A stretch of DNA of 64,000 nucleotides from Rhodobacterales bacterium (GCA_003249215.1 QKJR01000043.1:39445-103444), one strand, 5' to 3'. Counted from the stretch's first letter, positions 18,871 through 30,391 are shown. Numbers and translations: made by a program. Notes: generated by a model not told the origin, from the sequence alone.

Positions 18871-19619
18871 TTCGCGCCGCCAAAGCGGCGTTCGCGTCGC
18901 CCGAACCGGTTCAGGATCGTGGCAAGCTCCTCGGGCGAGAAATCGGGCCAAAGGGTCGGCGTGAATTCATATTCGGCATAGGCCGCCTGCCAGGCGAGGA
19001 AATTCGAGGTCCGCGTCTCTCCGCTGGTGCGGATCACCAGATCGGGATCGGGCAGACCCGCGGTGTCGAGCCGATCGGCGAGCCCGGCCTCGGTCAGATC
19101 CGCCTCGGTCGCGCGCCCTTCGGCAAAGTCGCGCGCCAGCCGCGCCGCGGCCCGCGCCAGCTCGTTGCGGCCGCCGTAATTGATCGCCACCGTGAGGTTG
19201 AGACGGGTGTTGACCGCGGTACGTTCCTCGATCCCCGACATCAGCCGCGCGAGCCGCCCGTCGAGCCGCCCGCGTTCACCGATGAAGCGCATCCGCACCC
19301 CGAGCGAGGCCAGCTCATCGGCCTCCTTCTCGATATAGCGCGCAAAAATGCCCATCAGACCAAGGACTTCCTCGGTCGAACGTTTCCAGTTCTCGGTCGA
19401 GAAAGCATAGACGGTGAGATGGGTCACGCCCATTTCCGGTGCGGCGCGGACGATCTCCTTGATCCGCTCGGCGCCCTTGCGATGCCCCGCAAGCCTCGGC
19501 CAGCCGCGATTGGTCGCCCAGCGGCCGTTGCCGTCCATGATGATGGCAACATGGCCCACGCCGTAATCGACACCCGAGACGGGGGCCGGTTCGGTGGGGT
19601 CGGACGGGCTCATCACCAT
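18867..19619 (-). CDS. uppS: Isoprenyl transferase (undecaprenyl diphosphate synthase)
   Basis: A 250-residue cis-prenyltransferase. IIMDGNGRWA near residue 26 holds the catalytic Asp and diphosphate site, and RTSGETRTSNFL with the following Trp-containing segment is the family C-terminal signature. It builds the C55 lipid carrier used for peptidoglycan and O-antigen. ATG 19619 has AAAGG about 7 nt upstream. It is the third gene of the pyrH-led operon. Confidence 0.96.
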   Translation of the reverse strand: MVMSPSDPTEPAPVSGVDYGVGHVAIIMDGNGRWATNRGWPRLAGHRKGAERIKEIVRAAPEMGVTHLTVYAFSTENWKRSTEEVLGLMGIFARYIEKEADELASLGVRMRFIGERGRLDGRLARLMSGIEERTAVNTRLNLTVAINYGGRNELARAAARLARDFAEGRATEADLTEAGLADRLDTAGLPDPDLVIRTSGETRTSNFLAWQAAYAEYEFTPTLWPDFSPEELATILNRFGRRERRFGGAK

Positions 19620-19650
19620 GGGCTGCCTTTCGTTCGGCGCGGGATCGGAA

Positions 19651-19666
19651 CGGCCCCGGGGGGCCG
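19651..19666 (-). terminator. GC hairpin between frr and uppS
   Basis: CGGCCCC-GG-GGGGCCG forms a perfect 7-bp stem in the 53-bp gap after frr. It lacks a T-tract and lies in the middle of the operon, so it could be an attenuator or mRNA-stabilising hairpin rather than a terminator. Confidence 0.3.
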
Positions 19667-19672
19667 AACCGC

Positions 19673-20236
19673 TCAGACCTGCATGATCTCGGCTTGCTTG
19701 GCCTCGAGCGCCTTGTCGACGACGCCGATATGCTTCTTGGTCAGATCCTCGATCTCGGATTCCCAGAATTTCACATCGTCCTCGGACATGCCATTGCCCT
19801 TGGCCTTCTTGACCTGATCCATCCCGTCGCGGCGCACGTTGCGGATCGCCACGCGGGCGCTCTCGGCATATTGCGCGGCGACCTTGGTCAGTTCGCGGCG
19901 GCGCTCTTCGTTCAGTTCCGGGATCGGCAGCATGATGATCGGCCCGTTGGTCTGCGGATTGATCCCGAGACCCGACTCGCGGATCGCCTTTTCCACCTTG
20001 TTGATCAGGCCCTTGTCCCAGACGTTGACGGTCACCATCCGCGGCTCGGGCACGTTGATCGTGCCCACCTGGTTGATCGGCACGAGCGAGCCATAGGCGT
20101 CGACCATGATCGGCTCGACCATGCTGGCCGAGGCACGACCGGTGCGCAAAGTGCCGAATTCATGCTTGAGCGAGGCCATCGCGCCGTCCATGCGGCGTTC
20201 GAGGTCGTCGGTGTCGATTTCGATATCGTCGGACAT
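19673..20236 (-). CDS. frr: Ribosome recycling factor
   Basis: A 187-residue RRF that, with EF-G, splits post-termination ribosomes. The sequence matches the three-helix-bundle family throughout ([27 protein letters not shown]-like segment, [15 protein letters not shown]). ATG 20236 has GGGGGAA upstream. It lies between pyrH and uppS in the conserved order; the gap to pyrH holds a repeat half-element. Confidence 0.97.
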   Translation of the reverse strand: MSDDIEIDTDDLERRMDGAMASLKHEFGTLRTGRASASMVEPIMVDAYGSLVPINQVGTINVPEPRMVTVNVWDKGLINKVEKAIRESGLGINPQTNGPIIMLPIPELNEERRRELTKVAAQYAESARVAIRNVRRDGMDQVKKAKGNGMSEDDVKFWESEIEDLTKKHIGVVDKALEAKQAEIMQV

Positions 20237-20316
20237 GGGTGTTCCCCCGGGGTCTTGAAGTCAGGTTTCTCTTTAGCGACCCGCGGCCGCCTTGGGTAGG
20301 GCTTTCGCCGGAAAGT

Positions 20317-20372
20317 CGGGGGCCAGCCCCCGAACCCCCGGCGTATTTTCGCCAAGAAGAAGGCCTGCGGCC
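20317..20372. repeat. Dispersed repeat half-element (copy 1)
   Basis: Contains the outer hairpin CGGGGGC-CA-GCCCCCG (20317-20332), then a CCCCCGG core with GGCG-TATTTT-CGCC (20340-20353) and AAGAAGAAGG, then GGCC-TGC-GGCC (20362-20372). It resembles the half-elements at 30220, 44574 and elsewhere but has no opposing arm. It lies between pyrH and frr and may influence read-through. Confidence 0.55.
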
Positions 20373-20373
20373 C

Positions 20374-21105
20374 TCAGCCGGTGACCTTGGTATAGGTGCC
20401 CTGCCCCGCGAGGATGCCGCGGAAGCCGCCGGGCTCGTCGAGCGAGAAGACGATGATCGGCAGGGCGTTGTCGCGGGCGAGCGCGATCGCGCTTGCATCC
20501 ATCACGCCGAGGTTCTTCTGCAGGCATTCGTCATAGCTGACGGTGTCATAGCGCTTGGCATCGGCGAATTTCTTCGGGTCCTTGTCATAGACGCCATCGA
20601 CCTTGGTGCCCTTGAAGATCGCCTCGCAGTTCATCTCGTTGGCGCGCAGCGTGGCGGCCGTGTCGGTCGTGAAATAGGGGTTGCCGGTGCCCGCGGCGAA
20701 GATGCAGATCCGCTGCTTTTCGAGGTGGCGCACGGCGCGGCGGCGGATATAGGGCTCGCAGACCTGATCCATCGGGATCGCGCTGATCACGCGGGTGTGG
20801 AGGCCAAGCGCCTCGAGCTGTGCCTGCATGCCGAGCGCGTTCATCACCGTCGCCAGCATCCCCATGTAATCGGCCGTGGTGCGTTCCATCCCCTGCGCCG
20901 AGCCGGCAAGCCCGCGGAAGATATTGCCGCCGCCGATCACCATGCAGATCTCGACGCCGAGATCGTGCACCGATTTCACTTCCTTGGCGATCCGCGCCAC
21001 GGTCGGCGGGTGCAGGCCGTAGCCCTGATCGCCCATCAGCGCCTCGCCCGAGATCTTGAGAAGCACGCGCTTGTATTTCACCACCGGTTCATTTGCCGCC
21101 GTCAT
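20374..21105 (-). CDS. pyrH: UMP kinase
   Basis: A 243-residue amino-acid-kinase fold UMP kinase. [14 protein letters not shown] at the N-terminus is diagnostic, and GGGNIFRG and [13 protein letters not shown] follow. ATG 21105 (MTAANEP) is preferred because GGGGA lies upstream and the length matches; the longer frame to 21153 adds a non-conserved segment. It is the first gene of the long minus-strand super-operon and diverges from miaA, with a shared gap of about 120 bp for promoters. Confidence 0.96.
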   Translation of the reverse strand: MTAANEPVVKYKRVLLKISGEALMGDQGYGLHPPTVARIAKEVKSVHDLGVEICMVIGGGNIFRGLAGSAQGMERTTADYMGMLATVMNALGMQAQLEALGLHTRVISAIPMDQVCEPYIRRRAVRHLEKQRICIFAAGTGNPYFTTDTAATLRANEMNCEAIFKGTKVDGVYDKDPKKFADAKRYDTVSYDECLQKNLGVMDASAIALARDNALPIIVFSLDEPGGFRGILAGQGTYTKVTG

Positions 21106-21227
21106 CGCATGTCCCCAATCTGCAGGTTGTCTTCGCGCCGCAAAATGTCGCAAATGGCGGCCGGGTTCAACCTGGGGATTTCCGTCACGGCGCGGCGTCG
21201 CGACGCGGGCGCAAGCGGATCGGACAA

Positions 21228-22121
21228 ATGGATGAGATCGTTGAGAAAATAGATCCGAGCCTGCCGGTGCTGATCGCCGGGCCCACGGCGAGCGGAAAAT
21301 CGGCGCTGGCGCTGGCCATTGCGCAGGCGCAGGGCGGGGTCGTGGTCAATGCCGATGCGCTGCAGGTCTGGTCCTGCTGGCGGCTCCTCTCGGCGCGGCC
21401 CTCGGCCGAGGAAGAGGCGCGCGCGCCCCATGCGCTTTACGGCCATCTCGCCCCCGGGGCGGACTATTCCGTCGGCCACTGGCTGCGTGAGATCGCCCCG
21501 ATTCTCGCGGCCCATCGCGCGGGCTCCGGGCCGCGGCCGATCATCGTGGGCGGCACCGGGCTTTATTTCACCGCACTGACCGAGGGTCTGGCCGAGATCC
21601 CCGCAACCCCGCCCGAGATCCGCGCCGAGGCCGATGCCCGGCGCGCCGCCGAGGGCCATGAAGGGATGCTCTCCGAGCTCGACCCCGCGACGGCGGCCCG
21701 CGTCGATCCGCTCAACCCGATGCGCGTCCAACGTGCCTGGGAGGTTGCGCGCGCCACCGGTCGTGGCCTCGCCGCCTGGCAGGACGCGACGCCCGCGCCG
21801 CTCCTGCCCCTGACCGCGGCGCAGCCGCTAATTATCGAGGCCGGGCGCGACTGGCTCGCGGAGCGGATCGACCGGCGCTTCGATCTGATGCTGGCGGGCG
21901 GCGCGCTCGAGGAGGTCCGCGCGGTGCTGCCGATCTGGGAATCGGGGGCGCTCTGGGCGAAGGCGATCGGGGCCCCGGAGCTCGTCGCCCATCTGCGCGG
22001 CACCTGCGATCTGGCCACCGCGACCGCCCAAGCCCAGGCCGCCTCGCGGCAATATGCCAAGCGCCAGCGCACATGGTTTCGTAGCCGGATGGGGGCCTGG
22101 CACAAGATCATGCGGGGCTGA
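21228..22121 (+). CDS. miaA: tRNA dimethylallyltransferase
   Basis: A 297-residue enzyme that adds the isopentenyl group to A37 of tRNAs reading UNN codons. The P-loop [13 protein letters not shown] is near the N-terminus, and [10 protein letters not shown] and MRVQRAWEV follow. The second motif reads [19 protein letters not shown], where most homologues have DSxQVY...TAKP; the same variation seems usual in this lineage. ATG 21228 gives the normal N-terminus; an upstream frame begins inside the pyrH leader. It is divergent from pyrH. Confidence 0.94.
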   Translation: MDEIVEKIDPSLPVLIAGPTASGKSALALAIAQAQGGVVVNADALQVWSCWRLLSARPSAEEEARAPHALYGHLAPGADYSVGHWLREIAPILAAHRAGSGPRPIIVGGTGLYFTALTEGLAEIPATPPEIRAEADARRAAEGHEGMLSELDPATAARVDPLNPMRVQRAWEVARATGRGLAAWQDATPAPLLPLTAAQPLIIEAGRDWLAERIDRRFDLMLAGGALEEVRAVLPIWESGALWAKAIGAPELVAHLRGTCDLATATAQAQAASRQYAKRQRTWFRSRMGAWHKIMRG

Positions 22122-22166
22122 GGCGGGGCCGGACCCTTTCCGCCGAGATCAGAAAAAGCTGTTGGA

Positions 22167-22193
22167 TATAAAGGGCTTCGCCCCTATTCTTCA
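22167..22193 (+). terminator. Possible small terminator after miaA
   Basis: AGGGC-TTC-GCCCCT forms a short hairpin followed by TATTCTTC about 50 bp downstream of the miaA stop. The stem is only about 5 bp. The rest of the 180-bp gap to the AraC gene shows nothing else I can name. Confidence 0.3.
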
Positions 22194-22303
22194 CGCGGCC
22201 CGACCGCCGGTGCCGCCCCGGGTCCCCGTGACCGTCCTGCCGCTGCCACCGACTGCCCATACCGACTGCCAACTCCGACCGCCCCCACCGAAAGCCCCCT
22301 CAC

Positions 22304-23197
22304 GTGAAGCTTTTCACCACTCCGCCGCTGTCGCAATTCGCCAAGCCCAAGGCCGCCGCCCCGGGCACTGCACCGGGCACTGCGCCGCGCGCGGCCCTGC
22401 TGCCCGAGCCGCCGACCGCGGTGCGCATCATCCAGATTGCGCGGCTGGCGCAGGCCGGGCGCTGGCGGGTCGAGGCGATGCGCGCCCTGTCCGAGCCCTG
22501 CCTTTTGTGGTTCACCCGCGGTCAGGGGCGGATCACGATCGGCGGCGTTACCCGCGGTTACGGCCCCCATAACGCCGTCTTCATCCCGGCGGGGGTGATG
22601 CATGGCTTCGAAGTCGGCCCGCAGACCCATGGCATGGCGATCTTCTTCGGCCGCGGCTCGGACGTCACCCTGCCCCATGCCGCTCAACACCTGCGGATCC
22701 GCGATGCCGCGGTGCAGGCCGAGCTCTCGGGCATCATCGAGGCGGTGCAGCGCGAGCTCGAGAGCACCCGGCCAGGCGCCGAACGCGCCGCGCGCCATCA
22801 CGTCGGCCTGCTCGGGGTCTGGCTCGAGCGTCAGGTCGGTCAACTCGCCGCGGCCGAGCCCCCGCGCCCCAATGCCGCGCGCCGTCTGGTCGCGCGCTAC
22901 ACCGCCGCGCTCGAACGCGATTTCCGCACCGATCAGCGGGTGGCCGATTACGCCGCCACCCTCGGCGTGACGCCGACGCATCTCACCCGCGCCTGCCGCG
23001 AATCCTGTGGGCGCGCGGCCTCGGATCTGCTGTCGGATCGGCGCATGTTCGAAGCCCGGCGCCTCCTGGCCGAGACCCGCGTCCCGGTCAAGGAGATCGC
23101 AACCTCGCTCGGCTTTGCGAGCCCGGCCTATTTCACCCGCGCCTTCCAGGCCAAGACCGGGCGCACCCCCTCGGCCTTCCGCCGCACCGGCGCCTGA
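22304..23197 (+). CDS. AraC-family transcriptional regulator
   Basis: A 297-residue regulator starting with GTG. Residues about 40-130 form a cupin-like sensor (GRITIGG, FIPAGVMHGFEV), and residues about 200-297 form the double helix-turn-helix: DYAATLGVTPTHLTRACRE and EIATSLGFASPAYFTRAFQ, the classic AraC signature. The N-terminal 35 residues are Ala/Pro-rich and low complexity. The effector is unknown; the AraC_binding-type sensor suggests a small ligand. No neighbour is an obvious sole target. Confidence 0.9.
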   Translation: MKLFTTPPLSQFAKPKAAAPGTAPGTAPRAALLPEPPTAVRIIQIARLAQAGRWRVEAMRALSEPCLLWFTRGQGRITIGGVTRGYGPHNAVFIPAGVMHGFEVGPQTHGMAIFFGRGSDVTLPHAAQHLRIRDAAVQAELSGIIEAVQRELESTRPGAERAARHHVGLLGVWLERQVGQLAAAEPPRPNAARRLVARYTAALERDFRTDQRVADYAATLGVTPTHLTRACRESCGRAASDLLSDRRMFEARRLLAETRVPVKEIATSLGFASPAYFTRAFQAKTGRTPSAFRRTGA

Positions 23198-23285
23198 GCC
23201 CCCGCGACCATTCGCGCCGCCGCGCCGCTTGGCGGCCTGCGCGTCTGCTGCTATGCAGCGGCGCAGATCTGGTGACGGAGTGATC

Positions 23286-23819
23286 ATGGAAAAGGCGATC
23301 GAACGGGTGCTTTTCGCGAGCCGCTGGCTGATGGCGCCGATGTATCTCGGGCTCGTGGGGGCGCTCTTCATCCTGCTCTGGGCCTTCCTGCTCGAGCTGT
23401 GGCATTTCGCGCTCGCGCTGCCCACGATCACCGTCGATGAGGCGGTAATGGGGGCGCTTGCGCTGATCGACCTCAGCCTCGCCGCCAATCTCCTCGTGAT
23501 CGTGATCTTCTCGGGCTATGAGAATTTCGTCTCGCGCATGGATACCGACGACCACGTCGACCGCCCCGACTGGCAGGGCGAGGTCGATTTCTCGACCCTG
23601 AAACTGAAACTCGTGGCCTCGATCGTCGCAATCTCAGGGATCCATCTGCTCAAGGTCTTCATGAATCTCTCGGCCTATCCGGCCGAAAAGATCCGCTGGA
23701 TGGTGATCATCCATCTGGTCTTCGTGATCTCCGGCGTGCTGCTCGCGGCGATGGACTGGATCTCCAACCATGCGAAAAGCCTCAAGAAAAGCGCCAAGTA
23801 TACCAAGCCAGAGCTCTGA
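23286..23819 (+). CDS. YqhA-family (TIGR00645) inner membrane protein
   Basis: A 177-residue protein with four predicted transmembrane helices (residues about 15-40, 55-80, 105-125, 135-155). It matches the UPF0114/YqhA family, with the ERVLFASRWLMAPMYLGL start and the FSGYENFVS motif. ATG 23286 is preceded by GGAG at 5 nt; a longer upstream frame runs through the AraC gene and is not credible. The function of the family is not known. A strong hairpin follows the stop. Confidence 0.9.
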   Translation: MEKAIERVLFASRWLMAPMYLGLVGALFILLWAFLLELWHFALALPTITVDEAVMGALALIDLSLAANLLVIVIFSGYENFVSRMDTDDHVDRPDWQGEVDFSTLKLKLVASIVAISGIHLLKVFMNLSAYPAEKIRWMVIIHLVFVISGVLLAAMDWISNHAKSLKKSAKYTKPEL

Positions 23820-23822
23820 GAG

Positions 23823-23841
23823 CCGCAGGGTGCCCCTGCGG
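23823..23841 (+). terminator. Hairpin after the YqhA-family gene
   Basis: CCGCAGGG-TGC-CCCTGCGG is a perfect 8-bp stem 3 bp beyond the stop codon. No T-run follows, so it could end transcription with Rho or protect the 3' end. Confidence 0.5.
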
Positions 23842-23882
23842 GCGGAGTGTCACAAAGCTCTTGCCAGAGCACGCAGTTTGCG

Positions 23883-23916
23883 GCGTCATGAGCGCGTCAT
23901 TTGACCGTCCGATAAA
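23883..23916 (+). promoter_or_regulatory. Predicted Pho box and promoter of cpdB
   Basis: Two identical GCGTCAT heptamers (23883-23889 and 23894-23900) lie with an 11-bp period, which is the layout of PhoB sites (CTGTCAT-N4-CTGTCAT). GATAAA at 23911-23916 sits 10 bp further, the expected place for a -10 when PhoB replaces the -35. The target gene, 37 bp downstream, is a phosphate-scavenging phosphodiesterase, which fits. Prediction only. Confidence 0.5.
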
Positions 23917-23952
23917 GGACCGGTCCCGTCGCGCTTTCAGAAGGATGCCACC

Positions 23953-25920
<1,968 letters not shown>

Positions 25921-26087
25921 GACCGGAGCCAGACACCGACGTCAGTTCAACAGCCTGACCTCGGCAGAACGCATTGCCGGAGCGCGTTCGCGCGCTTCGG
26001 TCAATCCCTTGCGGGGCAGCCTCTTTGCCTTCGCGAGAGGAAATTGCTTCCGCGCGGCGGACCTTCCCGCTCAGACCGACTGCCAAT

Positions 26088-26113
26088 CGCCTCCGCCCCC
26101 AAGACCGGAGGCG
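26088..26113. terminator. Hairpin between convergent cpdB and chemoreceptor genes
   Basis: CGCCTCCG and CGGAGGCG pair across a 10-nt loop in the 214-bp gap between two converging genes, a suitable position for a bidirectional terminator. No strong T-tract. The rest of the gap holds only shorter GC inverted repeats. Confidence 0.4.
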
Positions 26114-26134
26114 GTTCCGAGGCTCTGACGCCGG

Positions 26135-28408
26135 TCATTCCGCGGCAAAGGATTCGGCGGAAAACCCGGCTTCGGCCTCCTCCCCCACATCGGCGCCGCG
26201 CATCTCTGAAAGCCGGAAGATCCGCACCGCGTCGATCAGCTCCGCACTTTCCTGCGCGAGCGCCCGGCTCGATTCGGCGGTGCGGTCGAACATCGCCGCG
26301 GTCTGTTGCGTGGTGCGATCGAGCTGGTTGACGGCCGAGTTGATCTCGGCGATGCCACCCGCTTGTTCCCCGGCCGAAACGGCGATCTCGCTGACCCGGT
26401 CGGAAATGTCGCGCACCGAGGTCACGATCTTGCTGAGCGCCGCCCCCGTCTGGCTCACCAGCGCAACACCCGAGCGCACCTGCTGATCCGAGGAAGAAAT
26501 CAGCGAGGAGATTTCCTTGGCGGCTTCGGACGAGCGCTGCGCGAGCGCCCGCACCTCGGAGGCAACGACGGCGAAACCGCGCCCCGCCTCGCCGGCCCGC
26601 GCGGCCTCGACACCGGCGTTGAGCGCCAGAAGGTTGGTCTGGAACGCGATATCGTCGATCACCGAGGTGATCCGCGAGATTGCCTGAGCCGAGGTCTCGA
26701 TCTGCGACATTGCCTCAACCGCCTGATTGACGACGTCGACGCCGCTTTCGGCATCCGTGCGCGCGGCCCCGGCGAGATCGCGTGCAGCACTCGCCCCCTC
26801 GGCCGCCGAGCGCACGGCCACGGTGAGTTCGTTCAGCGCCGCGGCGGTCTCTTCGAGCGTCGCCGCGTTGCGTTCGGTATTCTGGCTCAGATCCTCGTTC
26901 GATCGCGCGATGCTCACCGCCTCGCCGTCGATCCGCGCCGCGCTGTCGTTGATCGTGCCGAGCGCGGCACCGAGCCGGTCGATGGCGGCGTTGAAATTGC
27001 TGCGCAACCGGTCGTATTCGCCCGGCAGCGCCTCGCGGATCGCATGAGAGAGATCGCCCTGCGACAACGCCTCGAGCCCTTTGGCGAGCACCTCGACGAT
27101 CCGAGCCTGCTCGGCGAGGCGCGCCTGCGCCTCCTCGGCCCGAAGGCGCTGCAATTCGTGCTCCTCAGCCTCGATCTGCTTGCGGCGTGCCTCCGCCTCG
27201 GCCTCGGCGGCGCGGCGGATCCGCTCGGCTTCGGCCTCCTGGGCCAGACGGGCCGCCTCGGCCCGGCGCGCGTTTTCCTCTTCCTCGCGCAGCGCGGCCT
27301 GCATCCGCTCCGCCTCGAGCTGATTGGCGGCGAAGACCTTGAGGGCGCGCGCCATGTCGCCGATCGCGTCCTTGCGTTCGGCCCCCGCGATCGCCACATC
27401 GCGCGCGCCTTCGGCAAGTGCCACGGTGCTGCGTGCAAGTGCCGTGACCTGAGCGACGATCCCGCGCCCGAAGATCCAGGCGATCGCCGCACCGAGCACC
27501 AGGGCGAGCACGCTCGCCCCGATCGCCATCAACCGGCTTGTGGCATTGATCGCGTCATAGATCGCGGTCGGCACGGCCACGGTGATCACCGCAACGGGCG
27601 CCCCCGAATAATCGCTGAGCGCAATCGACCGCATCATGTGATGCTCGTCCAGAATATCGACCTCGCTGTCGCGCACCCCGCCACCGCGCAGCGCCTCGAG
27701 CTCCGCCGCGGAAAGCAGCGGCGCGACATTCTGCGTCGTGGCCTTGCGGGCCCCTGCCACATCCTCCGCCGAAAGGGCCGGAGCGTCATCGGTCGGCAGC
27801 GTATAGAATTCGAAATCATAGCCGCTGCGCGCGGCCAGATCGCTGAGGAAATCCCCGCCGACCGCGAGGCCGACCTCGACCGTCCCGACCGGCTTGCCGC
27901 CGGATTTGACGATCGCGACACCGCGCGCGCCGACACCGGCGCGCCCCGCCTCGAGCCCCTTGAGCGAGATCCCGCGCGCATTGGCATCGACCACCATCTT
28001 GCGGAACGCCGACAGATCGTCGCCCCGCTTCTTGAGATCGTGAATCCGGATCAGCGAGGTGGCCGGGGGAATATGAAACTGCAACTGCTCGACCCCGGTC
28101 TGATCGCGCATCGCGGCCCAGGCAGGTGCCAGCAACGCCTCGAGCGCCGCATCGTCGCGCGCCGCCATCGCCGCTTGCACGGGGGGCAGCGCGGCAAGCG
28201 ACTCGGCCCGGTCGAGCGCGTCGCTCAGCTTCTGCGCGATGGCGTCGCGCAGTTGAGTCTCCGCGATCTCGAGTTCGCGCGCGCGCGTCACGGCGTCTGT
28301 CTTGGCCCCGATGACATACATCCCCGCCCCCATCAGCCCACAGGCGATGACGACGACGGCAAGTGGCAACAAAAGGATCTGACGCCGGATGTTCATGTTT
28401 TGCTCCAT
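26135..28408 (-). CDS. Methyl-accepting chemotaxis protein with periplasmic Cache-type sensor
   Basis: A 757-residue chemoreceptor. TM1 covers about residues 9-32, and a periplasmic double-Cache-like sensor extends to about 275 ([11 protein letters not shown] and [12 protein letters not shown] are typical of the dCACHE_3 type). TM2 is near 290-312, followed by HAMP, a long Ala/Glu/Arg coiled coil (about 365-445), and the signalling hairpin with [22 protein letters not shown] near residue 590. No CheR-docking pentapeptide is seen at the C-terminus. Two starts are possible: ATG 28408, or ATG 28396 with GGAG at 6 nt. No che genes are adjacent. The ligand is unknown. Confidence 0.95.
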   Translation of the reverse strand: MEQNMNIRRQILLLPLAVVVIACGLMGAGMYVIGAKTDAVTRARELEIAETQLRDAIAQKLSDALDRAESLAALPPVQAAMAARDDAALEALLAPAWAAMRDQTGVEQLQFHIPPATSLIRIHDLKKRGDDLSAFRKMVVDANARGISLKGLEAGRAGVGARGVAIVKSGGKPVGTVEVGLAVGGDFLSDLAARSGYDFEFYTLPTDDAPALSAEDVAGARKATTQNVAPLLSAAELEALRGGGVRDSEVDILDEHHMMRSIALSDYSGAPVAVITVAVPTAIYDAINATSRLMAIGASVLALVLGAAIAWIFGRGIVAQVTALARSTVALAEGARDVAIAGAERKDAIGDMARALKVFAANQLEAERMQAALREEEENARRAEAARLAQEAEAERIRRAAEAEAEARRKQIEAEEHELQRLRAEEAQARLAEQARIVEVLAKGLEALSQGDLSHAIREALPGEYDRLRSNFNAAIDRLGAALGTINDSAARIDGEAVSIARSNEDLSQNTERNAATLEETAAALNELTVAVRSAAEGASAARDLAGAARTDAESGVDVVNQAVEAMSQIETSAQAISRITSVIDDIAFQTNLLALNAGVEAARAGEAGRGFAVVASEVRALAQRSSEAAKEISSLISSSDQQVRSGVALVSQTGAALSKIVTSVRDISDRVSEIAVSAGEQAGGIAEINSAVNQLDRTTQQTAAMFDRTAESSRALAQESAELIDAVRIFRLSEMRGADVGEEAEAGFSAESFAAE

Positions 28409-28476
28409 GAGGATTGCCCTTCGGAGCTAGCGCAAATTTCCTAATCCAAGGTTCACGGCGTCAACCATTTCACGCG

Positions 28477-28506
28477 AAAAGGCCGCCCCCCGAGGGGAGC
28501 GGCCGC
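28477..28506 (-). terminator. Rho-independent terminator of the aldehyde dehydrogenase gene
   Basis: On the minus strand GCGGCC...GGCCGC-type pairing (GCGGCC with inner CCCC/GGGG) makes a strong GC stem followed by TTTT. It begins 21 bp after the aldehyde dehydrogenase stop. This is the best intrinsic terminator in the window. Confidence 0.8.
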
Positions 28507-28527
28507 TCAAGCCGGACTGGGGAGGGT

Positions 28528-30054
28528 TCAGAAGAAGCCCAGCTTGTTGGGGTTGTAGCTGACCAGCATGTTCTTGGTCTGCTGATAGTGGTCGAGCATC
28601 ATCTTGTGGGTCTCGCGACCGATGCCGGACTGCTTGTAGCCACCGAAGGCCGCATGCGCCGGATAGGCGTGGTAGTTGTTGACCCAGACGCGACCGGCCT
28701 GGATGTGGCGGCCGAAGCGGTAGCAGGTGTTGATGTCGCGCGACCAGACGCCGGCGCCGAGGCCATACATCGTGTCGTTGGCGATGGCGAGCGCCTCTTC
28801 CTCGTCCTTGAAGGTGGTGACCGAAACCACCGGCCCGAAGATTTCCTCCTGGAAGACCCGCATCTTGTTGTGGCCCTTGAGGATCGTCGGCTGGATGTAG
28901 AAGCCCTTGGCCAGATCGCCGTTGAAGCGCGCAGCATCGCCGCCGACCAGAACCTCGGCCCCCTCTTCGCGGCCGATCTTCAGGTAGGACATGATCTTGT
29001 CCTGCTGTTCCTGGCTCGCCTGGGCGCCGACCATCGTCTCCATCAGGCGCGGGTCGCCCTGCTTGATCGCCTTGACGCGAGCGATGCAGCGCTCGATGAA
29101 GGCCTCGTAGATGTCTTCCTGCACGAGCGCCCGCGACGGGCAGGTGCAGACTTCGCCCTGGTTGAAGGCGAAGAGCACGAAGCCCTCGACCGCCTTGTCG
29201 AGGAAGGCGTCGTCCTTGGCCATCACATCCGAGAAGAAGATGTTGGGCGACTTGCCGCCGAGTTCGAGCGTGACCGGGATCAGGTTCTCGGTCGCGGCCT
29301 GCATGATCTTGCGGCCGGTCTCGGTCGAACCGGTGAAGGCGATCTTGGCGATGCGGGGGCTGCGTGCGAGCGGCGCGCCGACCTCGGCACCAAAGCCGTT
29401 GACGAGGTTCAGAACGCCCGCGGGCAGCAGATCCTGGATCAGCTCGGCCAGAACCATGATCGCGGCCGGGGTCTGTTCGGCGGGTTTCATCACGATGCAG
29501 TTGCCCGCGGCCAGCGCCGGCGCGAGTTTCCACGCCGCCATCAGGATCGAGAAGTTCCACGGGATGATCTGGCCGACGACGCCGAGCGGCTCGTGATAGT
29601 GATAGGCGACGGTGTCATTGTCGATTTCCGACATCGAGCCTTCCTGCGAGCGCAGGACACCGGCGAAATAGCGGAAATGGTCGACCGAGAGCGGAATGTC
29701 GGCGGCCGTCGTCTCGCGGATCGGCTTGCCGTTGTCCCAGGTTTCGGCGGCGGCGAGCAGGTCGAGGTTCGCCTCGAGCCGGTCGGCGATGGCGAGCAGC
29801 ACGTTCGAGCGATGCGCGGCCGAGGTGGTGCCCCATGCGTCCTTGGCGGCATGGGCCGCGTCGAGCGCGAGCTCGATATCGGTGGCGTCGGACCGCGCCA
29901 CTTCGCAGACCACCTCACCGGTGATCGGGGTGATGTTGTCGAAATAGCGGCCGGCGGCCGGAGCGACCCATTTGCCGCCGATGAAGTTGTCGTAGCGCGA
30001 TTTGAACGGCGAGACCATCACGCCTTTGAAATCTGCGGGCATATCGTTTGCCAT
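28528..30054 (-). CDS. NAD-dependent aldehyde dehydrogenase (AcoD/ExaC-like)
   Basis: A 508-residue aldehyde dehydrogenase that oxidises small aldehydes such as acetaldehyde to the acid with NAD. Catalytic Cys lies in GEVCTCPSR (about residue 303), the general-base Glu in LELGGKSPN, and FTGSTETG is the cofactor motif. ATG 30054 has GGGAGGAA upstream; a longer frame to 30129 lacks conservation. Length and the EVCTCPSR sequence place it with the acetaldehyde dehydrogenases linked to acetoin or ethanol use. The next gene upstream is a GAF/Fis regulator of the AcoR type, its likely controller. Confidence 0.93.
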   Translation of the reverse strand: MANDMPADFKGVMVSPFKSRYDNFIGGKWVAPAAGRYFDNITPITGEVVCEVARSDATDIELALDAAHAAKDAWGTTSAAHRSNVLLAIADRLEANLDLLAAAETWDNGKPIRETTAADIPLSVDHFRYFAGVLRSQEGSMSEIDNDTVAYHYHEPLGVVGQIIPWNFSILMAAWKLAPALAAGNCIVMKPAEQTPAAIMVLAELIQDLLPAGVLNLVNGFGAEVGAPLARSPRIAKIAFTGSTETGRKIMQAATENLIPVTLELGGKSPNIFFSDVMAKDDAFLDKAVEGFVLFAFNQGEVCTCPSRALVQEDIYEAFIERCIARVKAIKQGDPRLMETMVGAQASQEQQDKIMSYLKIGREEGAEVLVGGDAARFNGDLAKGFYIQPTILKGHNKMRVFQEEIFGPVVSVTTFKDEEEALAIANDTMYGLGAGVWSRDINTCYRFGRHIQAGRVWVNNYHAYPAHAAFGGYKQSGIGRETHKMMLDHYQQTKNMLVSYNPNKLGFF

Positions 30055-30172
30055 GGTTTCCTCCCTTGAATGGCCGGCCCCACAGATCCTCGGCAGCGGG
30101 GCCTTCGATACATCCATCCTGCGCGGCACGGCAGCATATGCATAGCCGGGCTGCGCGGCTGGAATGGCTGGA

Positions 30173-30192
30173 CTGTCTCAACACTGAGACAG
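30173..30192 (-). promoter_or_regulatory. Inverted-repeat operator candidate upstream of the aldehyde dehydrogenase gene
   Basis: CTGTCTCA-ACAC-TGAGACAG is a perfect 8-bp inverted repeat with a 4-bp spacer, about 120 bp upstream of the aldehyde dehydrogenase start and in the gap after the AcoR-like regulator gene. Fis-type helix-turn-helix dimers bind such dyads. I infer it is the binding site of that regulator. Confidence 0.5.
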
Positions 30193-30219
30193 GTGCAGGT
30201 GCAGCATCGGGCGCGGCAA

Positions 30220-30349
30220 GGGGGCTCTGCCCCCGTCCTGCGGACTCCCCCGGGATATTTCGACACTGTTGAAGAGGGGGCGTCTCAACAGTGTCGAAAT
30301 ATCCCGAGGGGTGAATTCGGCGCAGCCGAAGAGGGGGCGAGCAGCCCCC
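30220..30349. repeat. Composite palindrome, double-arm (copy 2)
   Basis: Left outer hairpin GGGGGC-TCT-GCCCCC (30220-30234), small hairpin GTCC-TGC-GGAC (30235-30245), then inner arms 30251-30272 and 30285-30306, which are perfect 22-bp complements and contain CGGGATATTTCG. Then comes the right small hairpin TTCGGC-GCA-GCCGAA (30316-30330) and outer GGGGGC/GCCCCC (30333-30349). It occupies most of the 337-bp gap between the regulator stop and the aldehyde dehydrogenase start. It is the most perfect copy of the family. Confidence 0.85.
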
Positions 30350-30391
30350 TGCCCGGCCCGTCACCTGCGCAACGTGAAACGTGTCAGGCGC

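Noticed and set aside
26306..28444. 712-codon plus-strand frame opposite the chemoreceptor
   Set aside because: Antisense shadow; the chemoreceptor on the minus strand has the full conserved signalling hairpin.
30134..30147. GG-N10-GC on the minus strand, a possible sigma54 promoter for the aldehyde dehydrogenase gene
   Set aside because: The surrounding bases match the -24/-12 consensus poorly, and the neighbouring regulator lacks the AAA+ domain needed for sigma54 activation.
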